A stretch of DNA of 64,000 bases, taken from the NCBI GenBank assembly GCA_022495005.1, contig JAGYXB010001753.1:682001-746000 (forward strand). Direction: 5' to 3'. The notes below the pieces were generated by a model that saw nothing but the letters and a program-made list of their open reading frames with translations, made no database searches and was not told the DNA's origin. The stretch comes from Rhyacophila brunnea (lineage: Eukaryota > Arthropoda > Insecta > Trichoptera > Rhyacophilidae). How positions within the stretch are numbered: the stretch's first letter is position 1; each line of letters starts with the position of its first letter. Of the stretch, positions 20,741-31,168 are shown one piece after another. Made by a program: the position numbers and the translations under genes.

Positions 20741-21413
20741 CTCTTTACCACATTTATAATTTAAATATGTTAGAATTTAAAAAAAAGCTTCATACATGAC
20801 TATGTTGGGTTTGATTCTGTTTTGTTTATGTTTGGTTATTTATAAACATGTACATTAGTTAAATATACATTATTTTAATTATTCAGCCATTCACTTTTTA
20901 ACTCCTATGTCACGCAAACTGTTTCATTAGTTTTTAAATAAAACTATTTTACTTTTCTCATAAAATGTAATGTAAAGGAAAACCTCCTTTGTCAAATATT
21001 TCAACAAATCTGAGTGCACATTACTTCTATGTCATGATAAATGTAATACGGTTTATATTAGTTATAAATAAAGTTATACAATCATTAAAAAACATAAAAA
21101 CATTAGACTTTGGATATTTTTTTTTTAATAAAAGTCTTACATTATCAAATAAATCAGTTTAAACCTTCCCCTGTAAAATCCCATTTTTTGACTAAGAAGG
21201 TTTGTGATCTGCACCATCGATATGGCATGTTATATTCTCAAAATCTTGTGAATTTTTCGTTGAATAAAAGAAATGATTTATTAACGATACATATATGTAC
21301 AATTTCTTTTTGATGATGTCTGGGTACTGCGAAAAAAAATATTTATACTAGCAAAAATATTTGTAAGTAATAATAAATATTTTTATGAAAACGATTTATA
21401 TTTTACCACGTTT

Positions 21414-21892
21414 TTCTTCGCGCGTATTCTTGTTTGTCCGGTGGTTGTTTATTCAGTACAAATTTTGCAATCGATTTTTAACTAACTTCCCGACTAGCTA
21501 GATATTTGAAACTTTTAGAATATATCGGAACACGATCCCAATGCATCTTTTAAATACTTTTAGTCATCTTTAAGTAGAATTGAATTAATTTTCAGTTAAT
21601 TCTGTTTTATATGAAAAGTTATTTCGGAAGAAATCCGTAAAAAGTAAATCATTATTATTGGTTGCTAAGGGGGTGGTTCTAGCAACTAAATTAGTCGGGA
21701 GTATATATACGTGCGTTACTATGGAAATCAAAATGACATTTCAGTATTCTAAATTTGTTTATTTGTATGTTGCAAAATAGCAATAAAATGATTTGTTGAC
21801 AATTGCCTTAAATTTACAATTCAAAAAAAAGTATTTATTAATACATAGAATTGTCAAGTTTATATGATTCAACATAATTTAAAAACGTGGTA
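21414..21892 (+). mobile_element. TACCACG MITE, copy 1
   Basis: 479 bp from TACCACGTTTTT to AAAAACGTGGTA. Shared with 34397-34864 (same orientation), 32399-32838 and 57879-58276 (opposite orientation). The conserved interior includes TGTTTGTCCGGTGG, CTTCCCGACTAGCTAG, TTCGGAAGAAATCCGTAA and TACGTGCGTTACTATGG. The right flank TATAAAAAGTTCTTTTATCTTG is also shared with other copies, so the true boundary may lie beyond 21892. No coding capacity; superfamily unknown. Confidence 0.75.
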
Positions 21893-22689
21893 TATAAAAA
21901 GTTCTTTTATCTTGTAATTTTTATTATTTTTTATCACTTGTATTATTTTATTGCTCTACCTCTAAATTATTTAAATTTACTTAATAACAGCTTATTTTTC
22001 TCAAAACACTTACCCACCTCCTTTTGACGCTTTTAAGAAAATCTTAATTTCGAAAGTTTATCTCTGCTAATCACCGCACCTCGCTACGAGACGAGCCTAA
22101 TGATCTCTGTGTAAGCTTTGAATTTTTTTTATTTTTTTTCGTATTGTGAAAATAATATTTTCCTTGGCAAGACAGCAGCGGCGTGTGCCCGTGACATCAC
22201 TGAGTGATTACTTCTTTTGATGATAGAGCTGCTTCCCTAATGAATCTTAATTAATTCAACGATAAAATCGTGAAATATAACTTTAAAACTTTACCGGGGC
22301 GTACTATTATAGTAAAAACGAATAATAAAATGGTAGCCATATACCCAACTTAACCCGAGCGTATGTATATTTATTTATATATGTAGCGAGTCGGGAGTAT
22401 ATTTTGTATTTTACTGACATACCCAGTGTACCACACCGATGACAATCCCGGTCTCACGTCTGCAAATCACCATATAGCTGTTTTTATGCGTCACTGTAAA
22501 GCTCAAATCCCGACTCGCTTCATTCGTAATTTTCTTTATACTTTTTATGAATTATTCTTTGACAATATCCTCCCTAATTTGGAGCATATGGACATCATTG
22601 AATGCCTTCAAGAATTTCAGAACAGTTTTCTTCTGTTTCTTCCCATCATGCCAGAATCTCGTAGTTCTATAGTATACAACTAAACTTAT
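21893..22689. other. Unassigned stretch with a short inverted repeat
   Basis: GCGAGTCGGGA (22385-22395) and TCCCGACTCGC (22506-22516) form an 11-bp inverted repeat 120 bp apart. The open frame at 22426-22683 has no domain I recognise. Confidence 0.35.
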
Positions 22690-22793
22690 GGATATTACTT
22701 ACCGACCTAAGATGGCAGACGGTAGGTGGATGGATAGTAGTACTGCCAAGTGCTGTTTTCAGAAATGGCTCACTGGCAGAACATTTTTTTCTC
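22690..22793. repeat. Second copy of the TCAGAAATGGCTCACTGGCAG block
   Basis: Shares the 31-bp string with 9000-9031 and a GCAGACGGTAGG segment upstream. Interspersed repeat of unknown class. Confidence 0.45.
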
Positions 22794-23475
22794 AACGAGT
22801 AGTCTGTTATATTTCAAAATTCTTAAAGCTATTTAAATGTATACAGACGGATAAAATAATATCATTGTTTGCAATTGTAGCCAACTCCTTCTTATTAGAC
22901 AGTTATAACCCATTTATGGCGTAATCCACAAAAATTGATCAATTTAAAGAGTGTTAGTGTGCACGTGTATTCCAAAATTGACGGAATAGAAAAGAGTATA
23001 TAAATATGTCAAAAAGTCCCATAAAAGCTACATACTTTTGAAGTTTATGAAAAATAACCTTTTAAAATTTCCATATCATATATGAAAAGCACTTTGTTCG
23101 ACAGTATGACATCACCGTATCCCTATAAACCAATTCATGCGTGTGTTGTTTCATTTTTACAATATTGTAAAGGCCCATGTCCGGTCTAAGCCCTTCTCAA
23201 CAGAAAAATAATAGGTATACAGCAGAGGTGTTAAACGTTTGGTTAAATTATATCAGTAATTTCTTAGTAGGTAAGGTTCATTTCATCAGGTAAGTAAAAA
23301 TTCTCCATTTTGATTATATTATATCTCCCAATTTAAAATAAATACCTACACAAGATTAAGAATGATCCTCTTCAGAATGGTTTATTCATCTCTGGGATAG
23401 TTTATTCATACTTCATATATTATACTATACAGTATCACCGGCAAGGCTTTTAAACTGATATTATTATAATCAAGA
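22794..23475. other. AT-rich stretch
   Basis: Nothing supportable except GGTTTATTCAT...AGTATCACCGGCAA near 23380-23450, which is echoed at 24045-24080. This hints at a duplicated flank around the Helitron-like element. Confidence 0.4.
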
Positions 23476-23871
23476 CTAGCAGTATCACCCGGCACTGCCC
23501 GGGAGTGGAATGGTTTAATATTTGAAAATAAAAATTCTAAATTTAATACGCAAAGGATTGAATATTAAAAAAGTAAAAAAAATATAATATTAGAGATTTT
23601 TATTTTTAACATAATATAGTATATTTTTGTATATTTATTGCATTTAAATATCTTGAAAATAGTACATATTCAATTTATTATTGTAAAACTGTCCCGGGTT
23701 GCAATGGGTTAAGTCTGAAATTCGAGACCCAACCACGCACTTCGGCTTGTCGGTCTCCGTCTACTCTCAAAGTTTTATCGAAATCCGACTGCGCTTGTGG
23801 ATTTGTATAAAGAAATACCGAAGGACGGTACAAACATACATCTTAATATACTCTTCAAATTATAGTATAGA
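23476..23871 (-). mobile_element. Helitron-like non-autonomous element, minus strand
   Basis: On the minus strand it starts TCTATACTATAATTTGAAGAG after an A and ends GCCGGGTGATACTGCTAG before a T. This fits the Helitron rule 5'-TC...CTRR-3' inserted between A and T. A GC-rich palindromic stretch (CCCGGGCAGTGCCGGG) precedes the end, where Helitrons carry a hairpin. The interior has the common GTTTTATCGAAATCCG-type segment. No Rep/helicase coding. RTE-derived repeats have similar ends, so this is not certain. Confidence 0.5.
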
Positions 23872-24923
23872 TCTAACTTGGTCCAAACATTTCAGGTTAA
23901 TTTTATAAATTAGTAATTTCCTGTTAGTCCGAATGAAAAGTACACTTAGAGGCATGCAAACAAATTTCCACAAATATTTTTCTCAGCTACCTAAGATCGA
24001 GGTCGTCTGAGTATAGTATTAAAAGAAAGGCTCTCTCTAGTATGGTTTATTCATATATAGTATCGCCGGCAATCTTATAAGCTGATATATTAAAATATCT
24101 AAAAACTTCAAGTTAATTTTATAAATTAGTAATATCTTGCCATTCTCACAGACTGAATTACAATTAAGCAGGGTCACTGAGAGGCGGCCAAGCAAATGGC
24201 GTGAAAATCATTTACTTATCTACTTGGAATTCTTTTCACTGTGAGCCGTCCTTTGTAACTTATATAGATTGAACATATTACACATTTAAAAAAAAGGTCC
24301 CATATTGGGGTCTAGGACGATTTGGCGCCACGGAATTCTAAAATAAATAGACGTTAGGTACTTATAGGTACTTTAAAAAAATATTCAATATTATTATGTA
24401 TACTTCAATGATTATATTATGATTTAATAGTTAGTAAAAATGTAAATATGCAGACGTAAACAATGATTTTCGTGCAGATGTTTAAGTTCCAAAGAAAAAA
24501 GAGTTTTTTATTTAATATAAAGACTTAGGCATGGTAATTCTCAATCCGTGATAAAGAATACGTTATGTTAAGAGTAAAATGAATTCAAACTACTAAGTAG
24601 TAGATAAAAACTGATTAAAATACCTCGTCTACACGTGTCTACGACAGTGCGGCGTCCAATTGTCCGGAGGCCAGTCGTCCCATTATGCCCTTATATTGTT
24701 GTGCAGTACAAGGGGAATAATGATTCAGTTAAACCCTGCGGGTAATTAAGTTTAATAAGCATTTAATTTGTATTGTATTCTTACTCACTGTAAACATAAT
24801 ATTTGTAAAATGATTCATATTTGGAGAGATCTCACCTGTACATAAATCATTTATTAGGAATTACTACTCATAAATTTGTGAAAAAATTCTCTTCAAGCTC
24901 TGTCGGCTATTTGAAAGTGACCG
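23872..24923. other. Unassigned stretch
   Basis: Contains AGTTAATTTTATAAATTAGTAAT twice in slightly different form (about 23887 and 24110), part of the duplicated flank noted above. Otherwise nothing supportable. Confidence 0.4.
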
Positions 24924-24926
24924 TAA

Positions 24927-25008
24927 GGGCCGTTACTGACGGGACACCGGTGTCTCGCTTGTAGATAATAAGGAGGCCTTTGTATTCGAATAAAGGGGCC
25001 TTTGAACC
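24927..25008. mobile_element. PIF-like MITE, left end only
   Basis: TAA (24924-24926) then GGGCCGTTACTGACGGGACACCGGTGTC...GGAGGCCTTTGTATTCGAATAAAGGGGCC, matching the right arm of the 13.5-kb element. The element is cut by the hAT insertion at 25017 and its other end is not evident after 25702. Confidence 0.6.
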
Positions 25009-25016
25009 GTCTATAG

Positions 25017-25694
25017 CAGGGGTTCTTAAAACCGCAAGCCCGCGGATGCATGTAAGCCCGTGGAGCCATTTTCTTGCGCCCCCGGCTAAGTATTAAATAA
25101 CGAAAAACAAAATAACCATATTTTTGTTATTTTACGACTAAGTTTTAATTCCACTGTCAGTGAGTTAAATGTGAAACATACCTATGCTAAATTGAAAGAA
25201 AATATTTTAGATATTCAACATGACATTATATTAAAATCGTACGGACTGAGTGAAAACATTTGGAATTTTGCTACTATAAAAACTATAAAAAGTACCCTCT
25301 TTTGAAAAAAGGAGCTTACAAAATTAAATCCTGTTTATTTGTGCGAATCTTTATTTTCCACCATGAACATAATAAAGTCAACAGCAAGATCTCGACTTAC
25401 TAATACCAACCTTGATAATTATTTACGATTGGGATTATCATCTTACACTCCTGACTTTGAAAAGTTAGTAAGTGAAATGCAATGTCATTTTGAATATTTT
25501 TTTTACTCTTTATTGTATGGGTGTTTTATGCTTTCCTCACAAGTGTTTAAATGTTAATAAATATATAATCTACCGATATAATAAATGTAACACATAATAC
25601 TTTAATCCTATTTTTTTTTAATCCGATGTGCGCCCGCCACTATTATCCCAAATCTCGAATGCGCCCGCGACCGCAAGACCGGTAAGGACCCCTG
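25017..25694 (+). mobile_element. Internally deleted hAT element with perfect 8-bp duplication
   Basis: Ends CAGGGGTTCTTAAAACCGC and, inverted, CAGGGGTCCTTACCGG, followed on both sides by more GC-rich inverted sequence (AAGCCCGCGG / CGCGGGCGC region). It is flanked by perfect 8-bp duplications GTCTATAG (25009-25016, 25695-25702). Length 678 bp against 2.5-4 kb for autonomous hAT elements. It retains the end of a transposase frame. Confidence 0.92.
25144..25557 (+). pseudogene. hAT transposase C-terminal remnant
   Basis: In frame from about 25144: KENILDIQHDIILKS, then FATIKT, then a TGA at 25303-25305, then LCESLFSTMNIIKS, RSRLTNTNLDNYLRL and SSYTPDFEKLV. The ESLFSTMNIIKS-x-x-RSRLT segment is the conserved C-terminal dimerisation region of animal hAT transposases (known). 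Most of the protein is deleted between the FATIKT and STLF segments or upstream. Not functional. Confidence 0.85.
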
Positions 25695-25702
25695 GTCTAT
25701 AG

Positions 25703-26263
25703 GATTTGAATTCCTCTATCATTTACATTACATCGATCTAAAGCTGTCTTAAATGAAGGAGAAGAAAAAATAATAATAAATTGGTTGGGTTAAAGTACCT
25801 AACTGATTGTATTCACTCCATTATCGATTCGTATTATTCTGTTCAAATAATAAATAATTTAAAGCGACAATAAAATATAAACAGAATATTAGTTTAGTCT
25901 GGCACGAATATGAACTAGTGTATTTCATTTCAGACTGTCCAAATGTGTGTAAAGAATGATTTTATGATGCACACGATCGGGCCAGATAGTCGGTTATTTC
26001 CTCGTTTCGGGTATCTTACATAATTTGAGCATAATTATTGCTTATTTATTTATTTCTTACTGTACGTACTTAAGAACTTAATTGACAATAATTGAATACT
26101 CCTCTCCAAAATGATCGCTGTTGCATTTACGTGTCTGGAAAAAATGTATGTTATTTTATCAATCAGTTTATGATTAGTAAACTATTTTTTTACTCAACGA
26201 ACAATTCACTAGATTTGAGAATATTCACACATTTTGTGAAGCGCTTCAGAAATATAAAAAAAC
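25703..26263. other. AT-rich stretch
   Basis: No gene. CTATTTTTTTACTCAACGAACAA near 26180 resembles ACTTTTTTTTATTCAACGAATAA near 44450, a short shared fragment of unknown origin. Confidence 0.4.
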
Positions 26264-26357
26264 GGTACTGTTCGGTTATACGGAATACAGCGAAAAACGC
26301 ATTTTGAAAATAGCCTATAAACGTTTTCCGCTGTATTCCGTATAACCGAACAGTACC
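26264..26357. mobile_element. Compact fold-back hairpin GGTACTGTTCGG, 94 bp
   Basis: Arms GGTACTGTTCGGTTATACGG...CAGCG and its complement are 35 bp and nearly perfect, around a loop with ATTTTGAAAATAGCCTATAAA. It is the uninterrupted relative of the outer element at 4016-4531. Confidence 0.85.
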
Positions 26358-26417
26358 AAAAAAACTGCTGGTTTATTTCGTCGCAGTTCGATAGGACGAA
26401 CAAAAACTACTTGGTGG

Positions 26418-26534
26418 CTCATTCGCTGCTGACTAGATAATGATTTTTTAATTACCACCTTTAAAATGCACGTTAATTACATCGATCGGCCGTCTGGTCA
26501 TTACGCGCCAGGTGCGTCTTCAGCGTCCAAAGTA
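26418..26534 (-). mobile_element. TTAA-bounded short element, inverted copy
   Basis: CTCATTCGCTGCTGACTAGA...GCGTCCAAAGTA, the reverse complement of the elements at 2895 and 50635. TTAA follows at 26535-26538; the other flank has lost TTAA. Confidence 0.6.
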
Positions 26535-26734
26535 TTAACGTGGGTTTGAGTCTCGCTGTCCGTCGTATTGTTTTCAAAAAGTTTATTTCTAGTAATTATA
26601 TATATTTTCTCTAAAGTGTTTTCAAATTATGTTTATGATTAGTTAAAAGGATCCAACGGCTAGATAAAGGGCTTCTAAACATTTCCTATAAAAAAATATG
26701 TTAATATTACTTCCAATTTATGAACAACTATATG

Positions 26735-27075
26735 CAACTATATGTTGGGCATCACGCAAAAGGACCGTAAGAGAAACGAATGGGTTAGGAAGCAGACAGT
26801 AGTACGCGATGTAATAGACGTTGCCAAACAGCTAAAATGTAGATGGGCGGGGTACATTGCTCGCCGAAATGACGGCCGCTGGACAAATGCCGTCATCCAG
26901 TGGTACCCAAAGGGCACGAAACGGCCACAGGGTTGCCCTAAAAGCCGCTGGATTGGCGAACTGGTAAATTTCGGCGGAAATACGTGGCAGCGAACGAAAC
27001 AAGACCGAGAGAGTTGGAAGAAGCTTGGGGAGGCCTTCATCCAGCAGTGGATTGACCCCGGCTGATGATGATATG
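26735..27075 (+). pseudogene. 5'-truncated RTE-type LINE, ORF2 C-terminus
   Basis: An intact 107-aa frame (26742-27062) reads MLGITQKDRKRNEW, then KCRWAGYIARRNDGRW, GCPKSRWIGELV, QDRESWKKLGEAFIQQW and stop. The W-x-GHIARR-x-DGRW motif and the closing EAYVQQW-like segment are characteristic of the end of ORF2 in RTE-like non-LTR retrotransposons (known). After the stop comes TGATGATGAT, the short tandem 3' tail typical of RTE elements. Everything upstream of the last ~107 codons is absent, as expected for 5'-truncated insertion. Frame intactness suggests it is fairly young. Confidence 0.85.
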
Positions 27076-28200
27076 TCCCGCTTTGAAGAGATAATGGAGT
27101 GGTTGATTATATTATATAAGATTTTAACAAATTATAATTTCTATACCTCGTATGTACAATAATGCTGTAAATGGTTTATATACAATTTTGGTAGGCACAT
27201 CATATCTTTCAAAGCTAATCCACCTTTTTAGTATATTCACAATAGAAAATTCTTGAAACCAAAAAACAGAAATTACATAGACATCGTTTACTGGAAAATC
27301 TTAAATTAAATTTTCCTAATAAAAGTGTTCTTTTTGGACATATGATACACAAAATGTTAGGATAGATTTCATTTAATAATTAAGTATTTAAATATTTGAT
27401 CATTTGTAAACGAATATGCGAATTATATAATGTATATTTTATTTTTTAATAATACGGTTTCGAAGCCCTATCATAGAGGCAGCCGCTCCGTTATCAAATG
27501 TAATTTTCCTTTAGACGACCAAAGCTAGCCTCAGACGGGTTATTTTGTTTGTAGTTTGTATCGCGGGAAGGCTCGCCGGGGAAAATTAGATTTATGAAAC
27601 CTTTGAAGGGAAAAAAATGTGTCCTTTAAGCAGTCTCAAAAATAAATCAACTCTGAAAAAATGTAAAAAATATGAAACAGTCAACGAGAGAAAAATGCAT
27701 ATTATTAACTATTTTTTCGGTTGGTCAATCATATAAAAAACAACAAAAAAACGGCAGATTGATTGAAATAATATTTCTGCACTCGATTAAATTTACAGCA
27801 TTGGTGATGCTTTTATGAGAACTGTATTTGGGGTTAGATTCAGGATGCTGGGGGAGAGCGGTTTAAATGGAATTCAGTCTAGGCACTAACCCAAATGTTG
27901 ATCGGTTGTATTTCTGGAGCAGATCATGGGTACACGCACTCACGCACTAGTATGCTGACTATTCGATCATCACTCCCACGGTTACACTTTGGTCTTGGGA
28001 TAAAGATGATGAGTGTAAAATACATGGTAGACGTGACGTTCGCTCAAACCATAGTAAATTTAGCGCAACGAAAGTCGAACGGTTACTTATGGATGAGTCA
28101 CTCTGTGGTTTTGACGTTGCTTCATTTGTATCGTAACTGATGTTGAAGCTACAGAATTCTTAATGTAACTGACTGTTTATGCCATCACAGTCGAATAATG
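27076..28200. other. Unassigned stretch
   Basis: No recognised gene or element. The frame at 27895-28140 has no known domain and no support. Confidence 0.45.
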
Positions 28201-28335
28201 ACACATTAATTGATTAACTCATTTAGTGCCAACACCGCGACTGGCGCGTTTGGAGTCGTTGGCCATTAGATATAATTAACGTGTTATTTAAATATGGTAA
28301 TTAAAAGATATTTAAAAGGTTAGCAGTGATTGTGT
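28201..28335 (+). mobile_element. Diverged relative of the TTAA-bounded element
   Basis: TTAACTCATTTAG near 28214 and ATAATTAACGTGTTATTTAAATATGGTAATTAAAAGAT near 28270-28308 match parts of the 2.9- and 50.6-kb elements; the GC-rich half is rearranged. Confidence 0.35.
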
Positions 28336-28480
28336 CTGGAGTGCCTGGATGGCAACAATTAGTGCAGTAGGAAGTAGGAAATACTGGATCGGATTAGGAC
28401 CACCATAATTTACCAAAATAAGCAATATTTATTGTTTCAGCCAGTTGTTACTAAATGGTTTTTGATCAAGAGCACATATA

Positions 28481-28746
28481 ATTGAACGTAGTTATGCAGA
28501 ATGTAGCCAGTCCACAATAATGTCGATCCGAGATAATGGCACTTTAGTAACAACATGATCATTAAAAATGTATGTAAAAATGTAAATGTCAAATTGTAAA
28601 TAGTATTTTATTTCAAGAATATTTTTTTGCGGCTTGGTTATTTTCAGCAGAATGTAAAGAAAACCTTCTCGGATGTGATCTATATCAAATATCATTTTTT
28701 TATTTTTTGTGGACTGGCTACTTTCAGCATAACTATGTCCAATTGT
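28481..28746. mobile_element. Fold-back element with TAGCCAGTCCACA arms
   Basis: TTGAACGTAGTTATGCAG...TAGCCAGTCCACA (28483-28516) is matched inverted by TGTGGACTGGCTA...CATAACTATGTCCAA (28708-28742). The open frame on the minus strand is a by-product. Class unknown. Confidence 0.55.
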
Positions 28747-29224
28747 TAATCAAGAACGGGGTGACAGACATATATTATCACACTGCGACGTTCATGCGTT
28801 TAGACTTTTAGAGATTGGAAACAATATAACTACAGATATTCACAACATGTATTTAGCAAGACCGACTTTAGCTACCTACTCTTAAAATTGAAAGTCAGCA
28901 TAAATAATTTAGTATGTAATATAGTACTATATCTGCTTTTGTTTGTTGCCAATGCTTAATGCGTATACCTATTAGTCGGGTAGCCAGGCTCCATTTAAAT
29001 CTTATTATGTATGGAAAACTATTATTTTATAATGTACTACGTGGTATCAATTTTTTTTCTAGATTACCAGTACCTACATGGTTTATATATAAGCAAGCAA
29101 AATTGCACCACATGCCACTTTTATATTGTATGAATGAAACAGTTAATTATAATATAATACCCTTTATAAAGATTTACAAGATTTGTGAAGAAAATACGAT
29201 ATTCTAGGGAATTTAATTTTTCCG
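28747..29224. other. AT-rich stretch
   Basis: Nothing supportable. The open frame at 28959-29207 is without recognisable domain. Confidence 0.4.
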
Positions 29225-29335
29225 TGCGTTAAAGTTAAAACTACTCAGACTACGATGGTCTGAACATTTGCAACATATAAGCAATACTCACATTCTAAAA
29301 TGCCATCACATGCCTCCAAGTGGTCCGACTACTAT
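29225..29335 (+). pseudogene. Possible LINE ORF2 tail fragment
   Basis: The plus strand reads LKLKLLRLRWSEHLQHIS, then NTHILKCHHMPPSG. The LRW-x-x-H-x-x-R/HM pattern resembles the W-x-GHV-x-RM motif near the end of LINE ORF2. Short and weak evidence. Confidence 0.3.
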
Positions 29336-30575
29336 GCTGAACTCATATACGTTGTAATACAGTTATACTTATTTGAATCAGCTCTTCTCGACATATTGTC
29401 ATGTTACATTTCATGTGACATGTCTACATCTTTAAACGCAAACTTAAATAAATACCGTTAATTAATTAACAAATAAATTTGCCACAACCTTGTTGACATT
29501 GTGTGTCAATCCTGCACCTTAAAACAATAACCGTTATAAATCAATCAATAAAAAGTTTTCCCGCTTTTAAAGCATGACGCAATAATTTGTCACATGGAAG
29601 GGGAAATAACAAACAAACTATTCCCGGCCGCAAAAATTATCACTCCAAGTTAAGTATTGATTCCGTATGGATGTCTCCCGATTAATGTAATCTAACAGTT
29701 CAACGCCATTTAAAGATGCTTCCCTTTTCGGACGGGAAGTAGAATAAACAGATCCAGCCAAAGTTGTAATTGCAGCTTTCAATTAAAATAAAGCTAGGTA
29801 CAAATTAAAATCATACTCTATGATCATCGTACCAACCAAAAATATCTCAAATGTTGTATTAAAATTTCTTTTTTTTTGTATCAATTCTAAATTTCAATGT
29901 TGTACGCTTGTTGTACGTAATTGTGTTGTGTAATTAAATAACTCTTTTAACAAACTACGCAATGTTATTATTTCTCATTGTTAATTTTATTTGAAAAACA
30001 CACACTTAATGAGGCGCCCAAATTCTATAATTTCATATTTCAAACGAGGTTACTGATGACAGTTTATTGAGGTAGATGGTGGATAATACGTTCCTTGCAG
30101 AAGGTTAAGTTAGCAGAAAGCCGAATCTATACTCCTTGAGATTAAATAGTACTTTATTTCATGTTCTATCGATTAAATTAGTTGGCACTTCATGTTTAAC
30201 TATTGTTCATTACAATTTTAACTCATTATTTTACTCTATTATTATTTTATCATGTCATTTGTCTTTTGGCTTTCATTGTCATATAACAATGTTACTGGTA
30301 ACTCTAAGCATGTCAGGATCGATTATCTGCTGTGTCCCTGGTCAATTCACTGCTGCTGGGCTGCCGATAACTGAATTAGGCATGTTGGTTAATGCTCTCC
30401 TGCCTCTTGGTTACTTCTTAAATATTGGTTTACACCTATATTCATTTAAAATTATAGATATTTTGCCGCAGACCTAGAAGAACTTTAACGTTGCTTAGTC
30501 TGAAAACTCGCATTAAGTTGTAGTATTTTTTTAAATTAATATTTTAAGTATTAATAACCATGTCCTTTCTTTTTC
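29336..30575. other. Unassigned stretch
   Basis: Contains a 113-aa open frame (30136-30477) that is hydrophobic, with no domain I recognise and no start or splice context that would support a gene. Confidence 0.35.
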
Positions 30576-30577
30576 GT

Positions 30578-31030
30578 ACAAGGTGGATACCAGAAAACCT
30601 GGACTAGAATGAGGCCATAAAGAAAATTTGCCGAAGCATGTGGATAGATTTTCACCATAGGGTATCCTTAGAAAAGGCGAAATGGAGTAAGTCTATTCTA
30701 CCATCCCCACGGTTAGTGCTCTGGTTTTCATTTAGAAGAGAAATGAGCTTAAGCTAATACTGAGGCTAATAACAGGTCACACAATGTGTAAAAGATGTGA
30801 AGCAATTTGCAGCTCTGCGATGAATGTGATGTTTTTGATGATATTGTACATACAGCAGTATAATGCCGTAAATACTAATGACTCAGAGCACAGCTGCGAA
30901 TTGCGGATATCTTTGAGAATATCGACGAATTGAAAGGTGCTCTGGCGGTGGGTAAGCCGGAATAGCTTGGCAAAATTATAAAGTTCTTTAACAGAATTGG
31001 AGTGAGGATCTAATCGGTGGATCCCCTTCT
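30578..31030 (+). pseudogene. Decayed I/R1-like LINE ORF2 fragment
   Basis: In shifting frames: ICRSMWIDFHHRVSLEKAKW, then KLILRLITGHTMCKR, then downstream cysteine-bearing sequence with stops. The LRLITGHT motif after the RNase H/linker region is typical of I-, R1- and LOA-like retrotransposons (known). Frameshifts and stops show it is dead. It is followed directly by a minus-strand SINE. Confidence 0.5.
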
Positions 31031-31089
31031 AGAAGAGAAGAGTCGATATGACAGTCAGAGTCAATGCCTCGGTAAAATCATTTAAAAAA

Positions 31090-31168
31090 AATTGTCCTAA
31101 CCGGGTTGAATCAAGAGCTCCCGGATGGAAGGCCAGCGACTTACTGCACGACGGAGCCGCCTAAGGTG
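31090..31168 (-). mobile_element. tRNA-derived SINE, family B, minus strand
   Basis: Minus strand: GGCGGCTCCGTCGTGCAGTAAGTCGCTGGCCTTCCATCCGGGAGCTCTTGATTCAACCCGG. Matches the head of the 37.92-kb copy, with a degraded box B. Confidence 0.7.

Larger units (their letters stand above)
18798..21219 (+). mobile_element. 2.4-kb decayed DNA transposon, superfamily not recognised
   Basis: Inverted ends CGATGGTGCAGATCACAAAC (left) and GTTTGTGATCTGCACCATCG (right), 21 bp without mismatch, with ATAT on both sides as a possible target duplication. Subterminal regions carry repeated TCCTATGTCA-type motifs (near 18900, 18950, 20900 and 21030), a pattern seen in transposase-binding ends. The interior encodes a broken protein (19250-20740). 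Length and structure fit a cut-and-paste element. I cannot name the superfamily. Confidence 0.65.

Noticed and set aside
22385..22516. MITE with GCGAGTCGGGA ends
   Set aside because: Only 11 bp of inverted repeat, no target duplication and no second copy.
26738..27040. 100-aa minus-strand frame
   Set aside because: It is the complement of the RTE LINE frame, which has clear family motifs on the plus strand.
30136..30477. 113-aa hydrophobic frame as a membrane protein gene
   Set aside because: Hydrophobicity follows from T-rich codons; no start context, splice sites or known family.
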